This document shows positions 46,008 through 55,922 of a stretch of 64,000 nucleotides of DNA, one piece after another; positions within the stretch are counted from its first letter, which is position 1; every line of letters starts with the position of its first letter. The stretch is taken from assembly GCF_003026285.1 (NCBI RefSeq), contig NZ_PYOD01000012.1, positions 40,286-104,285 on the forward strand, written 5' to 3'. The position numbers and the translations under genes are program-made. This stretch comes from Photobacterium profundum (GTDB taxonomy: Bacteria; Pseudomonadota; Gammaproteobacteria; Enterobacterales; Vibrionaceae). The notes under the pieces are model-generated. The model saw only the letters and a list, made by a program, of their open reading frames with translations. It was not told where the DNA came from and did no database searches.

Positions 46008-47075
46008 CTAGCTATTCGCGTTATTGGTTTGCACTTGACCCTTGGTCACGTAATTATTTTTCATTTTTAACGTGAAATTCACCAAGGCAATCAGTACTGG
46101 TACTTCCACCAGTGGACCAATAACCCCTGCAAATGCTTCCGGTGAGTTCAAACCAAACACTGCTATCGCAACAGCAATTGCTAATTCAAAGTTATTACCT
46201 GTCGCGGTATACGCTATGGATGCATTCTTATCAAATGGCACACCCATCTTTTTCGCCGTAAAAAAGCTAATCAAAAACATCAATACAAAGTAGATAACCA
46301 ATGGAACAGCCACCAGCACAACTTGCATTGGTAATTCAACAATCATCTCGCCTTTCAAGCTAAACATCAGAACGATGGTGGCTAATAGCGCAATTAACGT
46401 AATAGGTGAAATAGCAGGAATATACTTCTCGGTGTACCACTGCTCCCCTTTCTTCGCGACCAATACCTTACGACTAAGAAAACCAGCAATAAACGGAATA
46501 CCAAGGTAAATAAAGACACTTTTTGCAATTTCACCAATCGATATGTCTACCAACTGACCTTTAACGCCAAAGTAGGGTGGCAGTACTGTAATAAATAACC
46601 ATGCCATGAAACTGTATGTCACGATTTGGAACACACTATTCAATGCCACTAATGCCGCAGCGTATTCTTTATTGCCGCCACCTATGTCATTCCATACCAG
46701 CACCATTGCGATACAACGTGCTAAACCGATTAAAATAACGCCTGTCATTAGGCTTGGATGATCACCTAAAAAGATGACTGCCAACGCAAACATCAAAATT
46801 GGTCCGACTAACCAGTTCATCACAAGTGACAACGTAATGGCTTTCTTATCTTCCAGTACCTTACCCATTAAGCTGTAATTCACTTTCGCTAATGGTGGGT
46901 ACATCATCAAAATAAGACCAATCGCTAGCGGTACATTTGTTGTACCAACCGACAGCGATGTATTCCAATTTGCAATAGCATCAGGAAAAGAAACACCCAA
47001 CACAACACCCACAGCCATCGCTATGAATATCCACAATGTTAAAAATCTATCGAGAAAACCTAATTTAGGTTGCAT
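46008..47075 (-). CDS. acr3: Arsenite efflux permease, ACR3 family
   Basis: A 355-residue membrane protein with about ten helices. [21 protein letters not shown] opens it, and [19 protein letters not shown] (helix 4, with the essential Cys) and [19 protein letters not shown] are ACR3 family signatures. It exports As(III); with ArsA it can be ATP-driven. It is the first gene of acr3-arsD-arsA. An unusual 7-bp tandem repeat lies directly upstream. Confidence 0.93.
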   Translation of the reverse strand: MQPKLGFLDRFLTLWIFIAMAVGVVLGVSFPDAIANWNTSLSVGTTNVPLAIGLILMMYPPLAKVNYSLMGKVLEDKKAITLSLVMNWLVGPILMFALAVIFLGDHPSLMTGVILIGLARCIAMVLVWNDIGGGNKEYAAALVALNSVFQIVTYSFMAWLFITVLPPYFGVKGQLVDISIGEIAKSVFIYLGIPFIAGFLSRKVLVAKKGEQWYTEKYIPAISPITLIALLATIVLMFSLKGEMIVELPMQVVLVAVPLVIYFVLMFLISFFTAKKMGVPFDKNASIAYTATGNNFELAIAVAIAVFGLNSPEAFAGVIGPLVEVPVLIALVNFTLKMKNNYVTKGQVQTNNANS

Positions 47076-47100
47076 ATGAGCCTCACTCAGAACTTGAATG

Positions 47101-47128
47101 TTAATCGTTAATCGTTAATCGTTAATCG
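47101..47128. repeat. Four tandem copies of TTAATCG upstream of acr3
   Basis: TTAATCG repeats four times without a mismatch in 28 bases, 26 bases upstream of the acr3 start. Related motifs recur at 47175-47186 and 47210-47227. Confidence 0.9.
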
Positions 47129-47209
47129 TCGAAATACGATTATTAAGGTTAAATAAATATAAGACAATCGCCTTTTAACGATTAATATACGCCTTTCTCA
47201 TACCGGATC

Positions 47210-47227
47210 AATCGTTAATTGACGATT
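47210..47227. promoter_or_regulatory. Inverted repeat AATCGT-N6-ACGATT
   Basis: A six-base inverted pair with a six-base spacer, in the divergent region between acr3 and radD, using the same TTAATCG sequence as the tandem repeat. It is a candidate operator for either gene. Confidence 0.45.
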
Positions 47228-47379
47228 GACGATAATTACGACTCAAAGACTATCAGAATCATCTTCATTCACTTCCATCGTTCCTCAATATTTTACGCAA
47301 CCTTAGCACTGCTTTCTTATCGCCATCCGCCTTATTTATCGTTACACTGATAACCTGTTTTATGTGCATTATCGAGTTT

Positions 47380-49143
47380 ATGTATACCCTTCGTCCTTAC
47401 CAACAAGACAGCGTGAAAGCCACTGTTCACTACTTTCGTAAAAACACCAGCCCAGCCGTTTTAGCATTACCTACCGGAGCAGGTAAAAGCCTTGTCGTGG
47501 CTGAACTAGCACGTATCGCTCGTGGTCGAGTATTAGTGTTAACGCATGTAAAAGAGCTTGTTGAACAAAATCATGCAAAATATGAGAGCTATGGCTTAAA
47601 AGCCTCTATATTTTCTGCAGGGTTAGGACGAAAAGAAACAGATCAACAAGTTGTGTTTGCCTCGGTGCAATCAATGGCCAATAGTTTAGAACTGTTTGCT
47701 AATGAATTTTCATTACTAGTGATTGATGAATGCCACCGGGTGCCTGATGATGAAAATAGCGCGTATCGCCGTGTAATCACTCATGTTCAAACTATTAACC
47801 CTGGCATCAAAATTCTAGGGTTAACGGCAACGCCTTATCGATTGGGTACTGGGTGGATTTATAAATACCATACCCGTGGACAGGTAAAGACTGAACAAGA
47901 ACGCTTCTTTCGTGATTGCATTTTCGAGCTACCTATTCGTTATTTGTTGGATGAAAATTTCCTAACAGAACCCAAAGTGATGGATATGGCGGTTATCGGG
48001 TATGACTTTTCTAGCTTAACGCCATCTGCATCGGGTAATTATCGAGAATCAGATTTAGACAGTATTATCGAAAAATCATCCCGTGCTACACCTATGATTA
48101 TTGAGCAAGTAATTGATTATGCAAAAGATCGTAAAGGTGTGATGATCTTTGCGTCTACCGTTAATCATGCTCAAGAAATTCTGGGATATCTTGCGCATGA
48201 AAATGCAGCATTGGTTGTTGGCGATACACCGTTAGATGAACGCGACCGCATTATTAATGCATTCAAACGCCAAGAAATTAAATACCTTGTGAATGTATCA
48301 GTACTCACTACAGGGTTTGATGCTCCACATGTCGATTTAATCGCAATATTACGTCCAACAGAATCCATCAGCTTGTATCAGCAAATAGTCGGACGCGGCT
48401 TGCGTTTGTCTGAAGGTAAAGAAGATTGCTTAATCTTAGAATATGCCGGTAACTGCTACGACTTGTATCAACCTGAAGTTGGCGATCCTAAGCCCAACAG
48501 CGACAGTGAAGTGATTATGGTTCCCTGCCCTGCTTGCGGATTCAATAACAGCTTTTGGGGTAAGCTCGATCCCGCTGGATTTTTGGTTGAACATTATGGT
48601 CGTCGTTGCCAAGGGTATTTTGAAGACGATGACACAGGTGAACGCGAAGAATGTGGTTACCGTTTTCGGGCTAAGTATTGTGAAGAATGTGGCGCAGATA
48701 ATGATATAGCTGCTCGTCGTTGCCATCAATGTAATGCGGTAATGGTTGATCCAGACAAAAAGCTGCGTGATGCATTAAAATTGAAAGATGCCATGATCAT
48801 GAAGTGTACAGATTTTCGTTTAGAGCCAGGAAAAAACAAATTTGATAAACCCCAGCTTAAAGTAATTTATGTGAGTGATGAAGGGGCTGAAATTAGCGAA
48901 GTATGGCCACTTTCGAACAAAACGCAAAAAGAGAATTTTTTGAAGAAATTCATTAACCCTCACCTTGTTGATCGCCATCGCCCGTTTACTGATACTGCGC
49001 CAACAAAAGTAGCGAATAACGAACACCGCTTACGTCCACCAGAAATTGTTATCGCGAGAAAGAGCGGTCGGTTTTGGGCGATTCGAGACAAATTATTTGA
49101 TTTAGACCAATATCAAAAAGTCGAAGTACCTGTCGCTAGATAA
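47380..49143 (+). CDS. radD: DEAD/DEAH-box helicase RadD
   Basis: A 587-residue superfamily 2 helicase (E. coli RadD has 586). I chose the ATG at 47380 (MYTLRPYQQDSV); the frame opens six codons earlier. Walker A LPTGAGKS (about 35-42), DECH box VIDECHRV, motif III GLTATPYR and motif VI QIVGRGLR are all present. From about residue 390 zinc-finger Cys pairs (CPACGF, CGYRFRAKYCEECG, CHQCN) are followed by a C-terminal domain. RadD takes part in double-strand break repair and aids RecA recombination. Confidence 0.95.
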   Translation: MYTLRPYQQDSVKATVHYFRKNTSPAVLALPTGAGKSLVVAELARIARGRVLVLTHVKELVEQNHAKYESYGLKASIFSAGLGRKETDQQVVFASVQSMANSLELFANEFSLLVIDECHRVPDDENSAYRRVITHVQTINPGIKILGLTATPYRLGTGWIYKYHTRGQVKTEQERFFRDCIFELPIRYLLDENFLTEPKVMDMAVIGYDFSSLTPSASGNYRESDLDSIIEKSSRATPMIIEQVIDYAKDRKGVMIFASTVNHAQEILGYLAHENAALVVGDTPLDERDRIINAFKRQEIKYLVNVSVLTTGFDAPHVDLIAILRPTESISLYQQIVGRGLRLSEGKEDCLILEYAGNCYDLYQPEVGDPKPNSDSEVIMVPCPACGFNNSFWGKLDPAGFLVEHYGRRCQGYFEDDDTGEREECGYRFRAKYCEECGADNDIAARRCHQCNAVMVDPDKKLRDALKLKDAMIMKCTDFRLEPGKNKFDKPQLKVIYVSDEGAEISEVWPLSNKTQKENFLKKFINPHLVDRHRPFTDTAPTKVANNEHRLRPPEIVIARKSGRFWAIRDKLFDLDQYQKVEVPVAR

Positions 49144-49164
49144 TTATCCTTTAGAGTAAAAAGC

Positions 49165-49197
49165 CGAACATTGGGCACTGTAAGTACCCAATGTTCG
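49165..49197. repeat. Perfect 11-bp inverted repeat between radD and the peroxidase gene
   Basis: CGAACATTGGG and CCCAATGTTCG pair around an eleven-base loop. No T run follows on either side, so it may be a weak terminator hairpin of the convergent genes. Confidence 0.55.
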
Positions 49198-49230
49198 CAG
49201 TACTAAATTAACGCTGAATTAACCCAGTTT

Positions 49231-50706
49231 TTATCGCATATATCGACTTCTGATAGATTCTCTATAATCATAAATAGGTGCTTCCTGTTCATAACTTTCC
49301 TCATCGTTATGATCTAAACGACTTTTATCATAGGTATATGGTAGGTATACACTTGGTGGTTCAACGCTTGTTGTATCGGTAAGTGTTTTCAGATACGAGA
49401 CTATTGCAGCCTCCTGATCAGCATCTAATCGAAGATTACCAACAGCAAACCCCGCGAAGTTTTCATTGATCTCAGGAGCTGGCCAACAGTTTTCTGCTAT
49501 AGCTTGTTCAGCCGTTATATACTCGTTAGAACATGTTGCTTTCACAGTAGCCGTATTATAAAAATGGACAAGTTGCTCTAACGATTTAAACCAACCATTA
49601 TGGGTATAAGCTTTAACAAAATATGGGGATGGTCGTTTATCAACATTACGCAATGTTGGTACTTTATGTTCACCTAAATGATCACTATTCGAGGTTGTGG
49701 CAAATAAGCCTACATCCGGTGCTGGGTCATTAGGTATTTTATGATTTCTTGGTACCCCTATGTTGAAGTAGAAATCATTGGTATAACGTTCAAACTTGCC
49801 AACACCATTATTATTCCCGCTCTGGTGGCAAAAGAAGCACCTAGCTTGACCATAAAAAAGATCATGTCCTTCATTTTCCTGATCAGTAAAATCATCAAAC
49901 GGGAATAATCCATCATAATCATTTTTTAATGCTAAATCTCTTTTAGAGTCAAAGCGGTTATTATCGCTAGACATTTGCCAAGCAGCTAAAGCGACCGAAA
50001 ATCTCGCAAATATCTCATCCACTTGACTATAGCTACAGTAAAGGTGCTCTCCCCAAGCATATTGGTATAACTGTCTACCCCATGTCGTTCCTCTAACCTG
50101 CGTACATACCTTAAACTTATCGTCCTTCGCCTGCTCAAGTGGGTTAATAAATGGGCTTGCATGTGCTTGATCAGCTACGGGACCTAAATATTTTTTATAC
50201 ATCGTTTCGTATTTGCTATTTAGACCCGCGAATACATCAATATTATGTACAGTTTCAATTAAATCACCTTCAGCACGGCCGTTCCAGAATGCTCCACCAC
50301 ACGGTGCAGGAGCAAAACCAGGACAAGCCACGTCAAAAAGTTTCAACCCTTCTGGGTCTCCCACCTCATTTAAAAATTGTGCATATTGATTTGTAGGTGG
50401 TTTGAGGTTACCAACTTGAACACCATCGGAACCTGTAACAGCTACATCTTCAAGGTTTATATTTGAATCACCATTAGTACCACCAGTACCAGCAGAATGG
50501 CACGTCGAGCACGACATATTTCTTTGTAATGAGATTTTTTCAAAAAATAGACGCTTACCCATCTCCTCCAGATAGGTCAGATCCTCATCACTTGCATTTG
50601 CTGTATTAGGTAAAAAGCCAACACCAACAATTAAACCTATAACAGCACTATAATGCTGCATCCTTTTTTTCTTTTTTAACATTATATTATTTGATATTTC
50701 ACTCAT
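49231..50706 (-). CDS. Di-haem cytochrome c peroxidase family protein (MauG/CcpA-like)
   Basis: A 491-residue exported protein. I chose the ATG at 50704-50706 because AGGTGGA lies before it. A KKKKR n-region and hydrophobic helix end at ANA-SDE, a Sec signal. Two c-type haem sites are visible: CSTCH (about 66-70) and CFFCH (about 300-304). EEMGKRLFFEKISLQRNMSCSTCH is the family's start, and KVPTLRNVDKRPSPYFVKAYTHNGWF its late region. It is over 100 residues longer than CcpA, with an insertion containing CPGFAPAPCGGAFWNGRAEG. It may reduce peroxide or oxidise another substrate. Confidence 0.85.
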   Translation of the reverse strand: MSEISNNIMLKKKKRMQHYSAVIGLIVGVGFLPNTANASDEDLTYLEEMGKRLFFEKISLQRNMSCSTCHSAGTGGTNGDSNINLEDVAVTGSDGVQVGNLKPPTNQYAQFLNEVGDPEGLKLFDVACPGFAPAPCGGAFWNGRAEGDLIETVHNIDVFAGLNSKYETMYKKYLGPVADQAHASPFINPLEQAKDDKFKVCTQVRGTTWGRQLYQYAWGEHLYCSYSQVDEIFARFSVALAAWQMSSDNNRFDSKRDLALKNDYDGLFPFDDFTDQENEGHDLFYGQARCFFCHQSGNNNGVGKFERYTNDFYFNIGVPRNHKIPNDPAPDVGLFATTSNSDHLGEHKVPTLRNVDKRPSPYFVKAYTHNGWFKSLEQLVHFYNTATVKATCSNEYITAEQAIAENCWPAPEINENFAGFAVGNLRLDADQEAAIVSYLKTLTDTTSVEPPSVYLPYTYDKSRLDHNDEESYEQEAPIYDYRESIRSRYMR

Positions 50707-50715
50707 CAGTTCCAC

Positions 50716-51335
50716 CTGCTATCAACCTATATTAAAAATCATCTTAAATAAACAAAAACGAAACACCATCCACACAAGAAATAACATCAACAGATTAAAC
50801 CTAGTATATTAACCAGTTAAATATAATATCAAACACTATAAATCTCACACAAAAGACAAGAGTTATAAAATAACATTACAAACCCATACATCACTGTACG
50901 ACTTAACCATTTAAAAACATTAAAACAAAGAACAAATAGAAATAAATGAGTTAAAACAATAAATTAAACCAAAACCCACCATTCAAAAGAGTGTCAATTA
51001 TAATAACGAATCTCACTTCTCACTCATCACCTCTTATTTCTCACACTATTAACACCACACTCAAATCAACAACAGAATAGCAAATAAAATAATATACACC
51101 ACCCACCAAAAAATCATATTAGACTCTAACCTTGAAAACTATTCAGTTAATAACTTATACTTCATACCGCTTATTTTAGTTAAATCAATTTAAAACATGA
51201 TGCGTTCTTGTTTTGTCCTATCAAAATGAAATCTGTGCTACGTATACGAGAAAAGTTGATCAACTTATATTAGTATCAGAATGAATCGCTGATACCCACC
51301 CTGATTTATTTTTTAATCAAATATTTAAATGGATT
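50716..51335. other. AT-rich gap between the peroxidase gene and iadA
   Basis: More than 600 very AT-rich bases without an open frame. It must hold the divergent promoters for the peroxidase gene and iadA. I see no clear operator. Confidence 0.5.
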
Positions 51336-51339
51336 TAGT

Positions 51340-52506
51340 ATGCTAAAACTTATAAAAAATGGAACGATTCTAACCCCAAAAGGGCTCATAAAAGCTGATA
51401 TACTTATTTGTAATGATAAAATCATCGGCATAAACTCTTCCATAACAACAAGTAATCTAAAGTTACCTTGTGAAGAGTTAGATGCTTCTAATCAATTTGT
51501 TCTTCCAGGTATTATTGATCAACATGTTCACCTTATTGGCGGCGGTGGTGAAAGTGGCTTTTCAAGCCGTACACCTGAAGTACAAGTGAGTAAATTGGTA
51601 AAAGCAGGCATTACCTCAGTACTTGGTTTGTTAGGTACAGACAGTGCAACCCGACATGTCGAATCACTCTACGCAAAAGTTAAAGCATTAGACGAAGAAG
51701 GTATTTCTGCCTATATGGTAACAGGATCTTATCGTGTACCTTCACCAACCATTACTGATTCAGTTTATAAAGATGTTGTGTTTATTGATAAAGTATTAGG
51801 CTGCAAAATAGCTATCGCCGATCACCGTGCTTCTCACCTTAGTGTTGAAGAGCTTATACGGATAGCTTCGGAAGTACGAGTGGCTTCTATGTTAGCGAAT
51901 AAGCCCGGTATTATTGTGGTTCACATGGGTAATTCAAAAGAGACATTAAAGCTAATTGATCAAGCTCTTGAAAATAGTGACATTCCTATTAAGCACTTTT
52001 TACCTACTCATGTTAACCGTAACGATAACTTATTAAATGACGCAATTAAATTTGCGCTAAAAGGTGGGAGTATTGATTTAACTTCAGGTGTTGACCCTAA
52101 CCTTGGTGCAAAAGGTGCAGTCAATCCAAGTAAAGCTATTATACAAGCACTTGAAGCTGGTGTGAATCTAGATCAGTTAACATTAAGTTCTGACGGCAAT
52201 GGCAGCATTCCTGAATTTGATGACAATGGTAATATGTCGGGAATGGGAATAGCTGGCTTTGATAGTTTACTCGGTACAATTCGAGAATTGATTGCAGCAG
52301 GTTTACCACTGGAAAAGAGTTGGAATACAGTATCAAGCAATGTCGCAAGCAGATTGAAATTAGATGACCGCGGTTGTTTAGAGATAAATCAAATGGCAGA
52401 TCTCGTATTCCTGAATGAAGCTGACCTTGCGTTAACACTCACAATGGCAAAAGGCAAAGTGCTATTCAAACAAAATGAGTATTGTGTAAAAGGTACGTTT
52501 GAATAA
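51340..52506 (+). CDS. iadA: Isoaspartyl dipeptidase
   Basis: A 388-residue amidohydrolase-superfamily enzyme that cleaves beta-aspartyl dipeptides from damaged proteins. LPGIIDQHVHLIGGGGESGFSSRTPEV (about 56-82) gives the HxH metal site, KIAIADHRAS (about 150) the bridging Lys region, VVHMGNSK and FLPTHVNR two more His ligands, and SSDGNGSIPEFD (about 284) the catalytic Asp. All are where they lie in E. coli IadA, whose length is similar (390). It stands alone before a terminator. Confidence 0.94.
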   Translation: MLKLIKNGTILTPKGLIKADILICNDKIIGINSSITTSNLKLPCEELDASNQFVLPGIIDQHVHLIGGGGESGFSSRTPEVQVSKLVKAGITSVLGLLGTDSATRHVESLYAKVKALDEEGISAYMVTGSYRVPSPTITDSVYKDVVFIDKVLGCKIAIADHRASHLSVEELIRIASEVRVASMLANKPGIIVVHMGNSKETLKLIDQALENSDIPIKHFLPTHVNRNDNLLNDAIKFALKGGSIDLTSGVDPNLGAKGAVNPSKAIIQALEAGVNLDQLTLSSDGNGSIPEFDDNGNMSGMGIAGFDSLLGTIRELIAAGLPLEKSWNTVSSNVASRLKLDDRGCLEINQMADLVFLNEADLALTLTMAKGKVLFKQNEYCVKGTFE

Positions 52507-52538
52507 TTTATTGTTCTAGCCTAGCCCCTCAATAAAAG

Positions 52539-52566
52539 AACCGCATCAAACGATGCGGTTATTATA
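52539..52566. terminator. Terminator after iadA
   Basis: AACCGCATC and GATGCGGTT form a nine-pair stem around AAAC, followed by ATTATA. It probably serves iadA and the convergent receptor gene. Confidence 0.75.
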
Positions 52567-52614
52567 AACGTTAGATTCAAAACCTAATCGGTGTGGCCTA
52601 CATTCATCTATCGA

Positions 52615-54762
52615 TTAAAAATCGTAGTTCAAGTTAACACCCCAATTACGACCAGGTTGAGTACGGATATCAATACCTTGAGCCGATGCTGTTTGACCTT
52701 CTAGATCTTGATACTGCCAATATTTCTCATCAAGAGCATTAAATAAGCCAGCACGAAGTGTTAAATCTTTCATTGGGCGGTAGTAAGCAGTTAAGTCAAC
52801 AACCGTATAGCTAGATGCATCTAGATTATCGTCTTGTTCCCAATCCGTTTTACTTGCCACCATAGTAACATTTACAACACTACCCCACTGTTCGTTTGGA
52901 GCGTCGTAACCCAAACCAACAACAGACGTAAATGGCGCAATAGTATCTAATGTTTTGCCCGTATTTTTATCTTCACCATCAAGGTACGCTAAAGATAAAC
53001 GTGCATATGACCCCATAGGGGCACCTACAGCTTCATCTAACCACAAGCTACCTTTAAATTCGGCACCGTATATTTCAGCTTCATCAACGTTTTCATTGGT
53101 TGTAATATCAATGCCACCAGTGTTTACCGTCGAGCTCTTAATGAAGTTTGTGTAGTCGTTATAGAAGGCAGACAGTTCTAACGCACCCACATTATTATTT
53201 GCGCGTAAACCGACCTCATAAGACTGGCTTTCTTCTGGCTTCAAATTAGGGTTTGAAACAATTTTATAGCCATGCGCAGCATTATCTTTATCGTAATACA
53301 ACTCATAAATTGATGGCGCACGGAAACCTTCGCTGTATTGCGCGTAAGTACTGAAATGTTGATTCCAATGATATACCGCACCTAAGCGCGATGTGAGTGC
53401 ATCACTGTTATGGTCTTCTAACCCTGAAGACTGCTCTGGTGAAGCTTTGTAATCATCATAACGAAGCCCTGCCGTAACCACCAACGCTTCATCTAATAGA
53501 TAGACTTGATCTTGTACAAAAATGCCACGCTTCTCAGACTCTGATTTAGGCACTTCAGTGCTACCTGGCTTAGATGTACCTGAATCTAAGAAGTAATCAG
53601 TGTAATCTAAATCAAAGCTCGCATTTGATGCTGAAAGACCGTACGTAAGCTCATGACGATTATTCGTAAACTGAATTTCTTTTTGGAATTGAGCATCTAA
53701 CTGTGTGCTTTCATCGGTACCAGAACGAGCACGGTTACGATTTCCGTAATTACCCGTATGATCATAACTCTTATGATCTGCCTCACTCTTGCTCCAGTTT
53801 ACTTTCCATTCTAAAGAATCAAAAGCCACATTATCTGCAAGCCACTCATATTCAAAGCCTAGACGTACTCTTTCATCTTTGTCGTCTGCACTGTTATTGG
53901 TATATACGAAGCCCGGCATAAAGCCACCACCACCATCATATCCATTACGAGAAAGGATTTGACCGTCTGCACTGCGTGTATAGTACTCGCCTGTAAATCC
54001 AATGCGGTTGGCATCGTTTATTTGGTAAAACATTTTACCTAGAATATTATGCGATGTGATGTTAAAAGGATCAGCAGCACCACGATCAGGCCCCTCAATG
54101 TTCGCACCATCACCATGGGTTTCAGTCTCATGCCCATCACGGTAGGTGTAGATCAGCATTGTTTCTAAATCGCCAGTACGGTTAGCGACTTCAATCGTTG
54201 CTTTATATTCATCACTTACGCTGGCATAACCTGTTTTTAAACTTACGTGGCTATCATCGCCAGCTTCAAGTAAATCTTCTGGGTTCTTTGTACGTAAGAG
54301 TACAGTACCACCTAAAGCATCACTGCCGTATAAGCTAGATGATGGCCCTTTATTCACTTCGATTGCAGTTAGTGTATCAACTTCAAAGGTATTGGCATTT
54401 TTACGCATAACATCTGCGCCAGGGTTATAAGATGATGGCTGCTCTACGCCATCAACCATCACTTTAACGCGGCTGCCAGACATACCTCGAATAGTAAAAT
54501 CTTCCATACCAAAGCGACCACGTCCATTTACCGTAACACCTGGCTCATACTTCAATGCATCTTTCACATCGTTCGACAGATTATTCTCCATGTCTTCAGA
54601 CGTTACTTTAGCTACGCTAGAGGGAATGTTCTTAATACTTTGTTCCGAACGCGTACCTGATACAACTATTTCGTCGAATACTGAAACTGCCTCTTCTGCG
54701 TGAAGTGCTGGAGAAAGTGCAATAAATATTGAGCTCGCGATGAATGTAAGTTTTTTACTCAT
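52615..54762 (-). CDS. hutA: TonB-dependent haem/haemoglobin receptor (HutA-like)
   Basis: A 715-residue outer-membrane receptor. A signal peptide ends at LHA-EEA. The TonB box region (DEIVVSGTRSEQ) opens the plug, which holds IRGMSGSRVKVMVDGVEQP. In the barrel, FRAPSIYELYY and, 20 residues on, NPNLKPEES are the FRAP/NPNL signature of haem and haemoglobin receptors. The C-terminus ends in Phe, as in beta-barrels. It has a good Fur box upstream, so it should be induced by iron starvation. No tonB or hut transport genes are adjacent. Confidence 0.88.
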   Translation of the reverse strand: MSKKLTFIASSIFIALSPALHAEEAVSVFDEIVVSGTRSEQSIKNIPSSVAKVTSEDMENNLSNDVKDALKYEPGVTVNGRGRFGMEDFTIRGMSGSRVKVMVDGVEQPSSYNPGADVMRKNANTFEVDTLTAIEVNKGPSSSLYGSDALGGTVLLRTKNPEDLLEAGDDSHVSLKTGYASVSDEYKATIEVANRTGDLETMLIYTYRDGHETETHGDGANIEGPDRGAADPFNITSHNILGKMFYQINDANRIGFTGEYYTRSADGQILSRNGYDGGGGFMPGFVYTNNSADDKDERVRLGFEYEWLADNVAFDSLEWKVNWSKSEADHKSYDHTGNYGNRNRARSGTDESTQLDAQFQKEIQFTNNRHELTYGLSASNASFDLDYTDYFLDSGTSKPGSTEVPKSESEKRGIFVQDQVYLLDEALVVTAGLRYDDYKASPEQSSGLEDHNSDALTSRLGAVYHWNQHFSTYAQYSEGFRAPSIYELYYDKDNAAHGYKIVSNPNLKPEESQSYEVGLRANNNVGALELSAFYNDYTNFIKSSTVNTGGIDITTNENVDEAEIYGAEFKGSLWLDEAVGAPMGSYARLSLAYLDGEDKNTGKTLDTIAPFTSVVGLGYDAPNEQWGSVVNVTMVASKTDWEQDDNLDASSYTVVDLTAYYRPMKDLTLRAGLFNALDEKYWQYQDLEGQTASAQGIDIRTQPGRNWGVNLNYDF

Positions 54763-54824
54763 AACCCCTACTTATAAATAGATTTGTTAGTAATTCCGTT
54801 GCTGCATAGTATACAGATACAAAT

Positions 54825-54843
54825 GAGAATTACTATCGTTATC
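54825..54843. promoter_or_regulatory. Fur box upstream of the haem receptor gene
   Basis: GAGAATTACTATCGTTATC matches 14 of 19 bases of the consensus GATAATGATAATCATTATC. It is 63 bases upstream of the receptor start codon. Confidence 0.75.
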
Positions 54844-55091
54844 ATTGCCATTTGATATTTATAAGGGCAAATGCAGTGGAGTTAAATATCGATTACTCTA
54901 TTGAACACGCTCTTTTTTCATCCAAAGTAATGAAGCCAAACCTATAAGGTTCGTTTCATTACGTTAAAATGGTCTGTATAGAGATTTAGTCTTGCTAAGA
55001 ATAAAGCTGACTGTTAGTATGCGCGCTCGTTTTTACGACATTGAGTAAGGTCGCATTACTCAGTGAACTTATGAATTATAGAGTATTTAAT

Positions 55092-55370
55092 ATGAAATTT
55101 GATGCAATTGTACGTACTGATCTAGGTAAAGGTGCGAGCCGCCGTCTACGTCTTACAGAAAAATTCCCAGCTATCATCTACGGTGGCGAAGCTGCTCCTG
55201 TTGCTATCGAGCTTCTTCACAGTGACGTGATCAACCAAATGGATAAGCCTGAGTTCTACGAAGGTATCATCCTTGTGATCGACGGTCAGGAAGTTGCTGT
55301 TAAGCCTCAAGACATCCAACGTCACGCGTTCAAGCCAAAAGTTGAGCACATGGACTTTAAACGCGTTTAA
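55092..55370 (+). CDS. rplY: 50S ribosomal protein L25
   Basis: A 92-residue protein, close to E. coli L25 (94). I chose the ATG at 55092; the frame opens 17 codons earlier but family members start [20 protein letters not shown]. It binds 5S rRNA. It contains [16 protein letters not shown] and the C-terminal [23 protein letters not shown] strong terminator follows directly. GC at third positions is higher than in the accessory genes at the left end, as expected for a highly expressed gene. Confidence 0.96.
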   Translation: MKFDAIVRTDLGKGASRRLRLTEKFPAIIYGGEAAPVAIELLHSDVINQMDKPEFYEGIILVIDGQEVAVKPQDIQRHAFKPKVEHMDFKRV

Positions 55371-55392
55371 TTGCGTTGTTCATTCTCAATAT

Positions 55393-55417
55393 AAAAGCGC
55401 CTTATGGCGCTTTTTTT
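55393..55417 (+). terminator. Terminator after rplY
   Basis: AAAAGCGCC and GGCGCTTTT pair around TTAT, with a run of seven T. Confidence 0.9.
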
Positions 55418-55439
55418 ATGGCTATAAAATATGCTTAAG

Positions 55440-55691
55440 CTAGAAAAGACTTTGCTGCGGATTATCATCGACCTGCTGAACTTCTATCGAACTCCCTTTT
55501 GCACGACGTAAAATGCGCAGATAGCGTTGCTTACACAGCCTAATTACCTGCCGCTTTTGATCTGACGTCATTACTTGCCAATTAAAGCGCTCATCTCGAC
55601 TGCGATAACACCCTTTACAATATCCACGGTTATTCACTTGGCATATTCCAACACAAGGGCTGGGTACGGTGAAGAAATCTAATTGCTCCAT
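55440..55691 (-). CDS. DUF1289 family protein
   Basis: An 83-residue protein beginning PSPCVGICQVNNRGYCKGCYRSRDE; the Cys pattern CxxxC...CxxC and the following W/Q-rich helix are the DUF1289 signature, suggesting a metal or Fe-S site. The C-terminal tail is basic then polar. It is convergent with rplY. The ATG at 55691 has GGGGAT before it. Function unknown. Confidence 0.85.
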   Translation of the reverse strand: MEQLDFFTVPSPCVGICQVNNRGYCKGCYRSRDERFNWQVMTSDQKRQVIRLCKQRYLRILRRAKGSSIEVQQVDDNPQQSLF

Positions 55692-55732
55692 TATCCCCTC
55701 GCTATGAAATATATCTCTATTAATATTTAGTT

Positions 55733-55747
55733 TATACCCAAGTTAGC
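55733..55747. repeat. Short copy of the dispersed intergenic repeat
   Basis: TATACCCAAGTTAGC, matching the core of the element at 21395. Confidence 0.4.
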
Positions 55748-55922
55748 GCTATCGACCTTTTTGTGCAAACTCTTCATTACAAAATGCCAATTTATGCAAC
55801 TAACTTGCTAAAGTATGCTTTATTCTGGTAAGGTTTAAGCGGTTATTAAGATTGATAACAGGGTTGTAATTAATCGCATCATTATATTTAACATCAATAT
55901 CGATGCATATCAGGAGGGATCC

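Noticed and set aside
47101-47128. TTAATCG repeats as a CRISPR array
   Set aside because: Seven-base direct repeats without spacers; this is a simple tandem repeat.
49165-49197. Strong terminator between radD and the peroxidase gene
   Set aside because: The stem is perfect, but no T run follows on either strand; recorded only as an inverted repeat.
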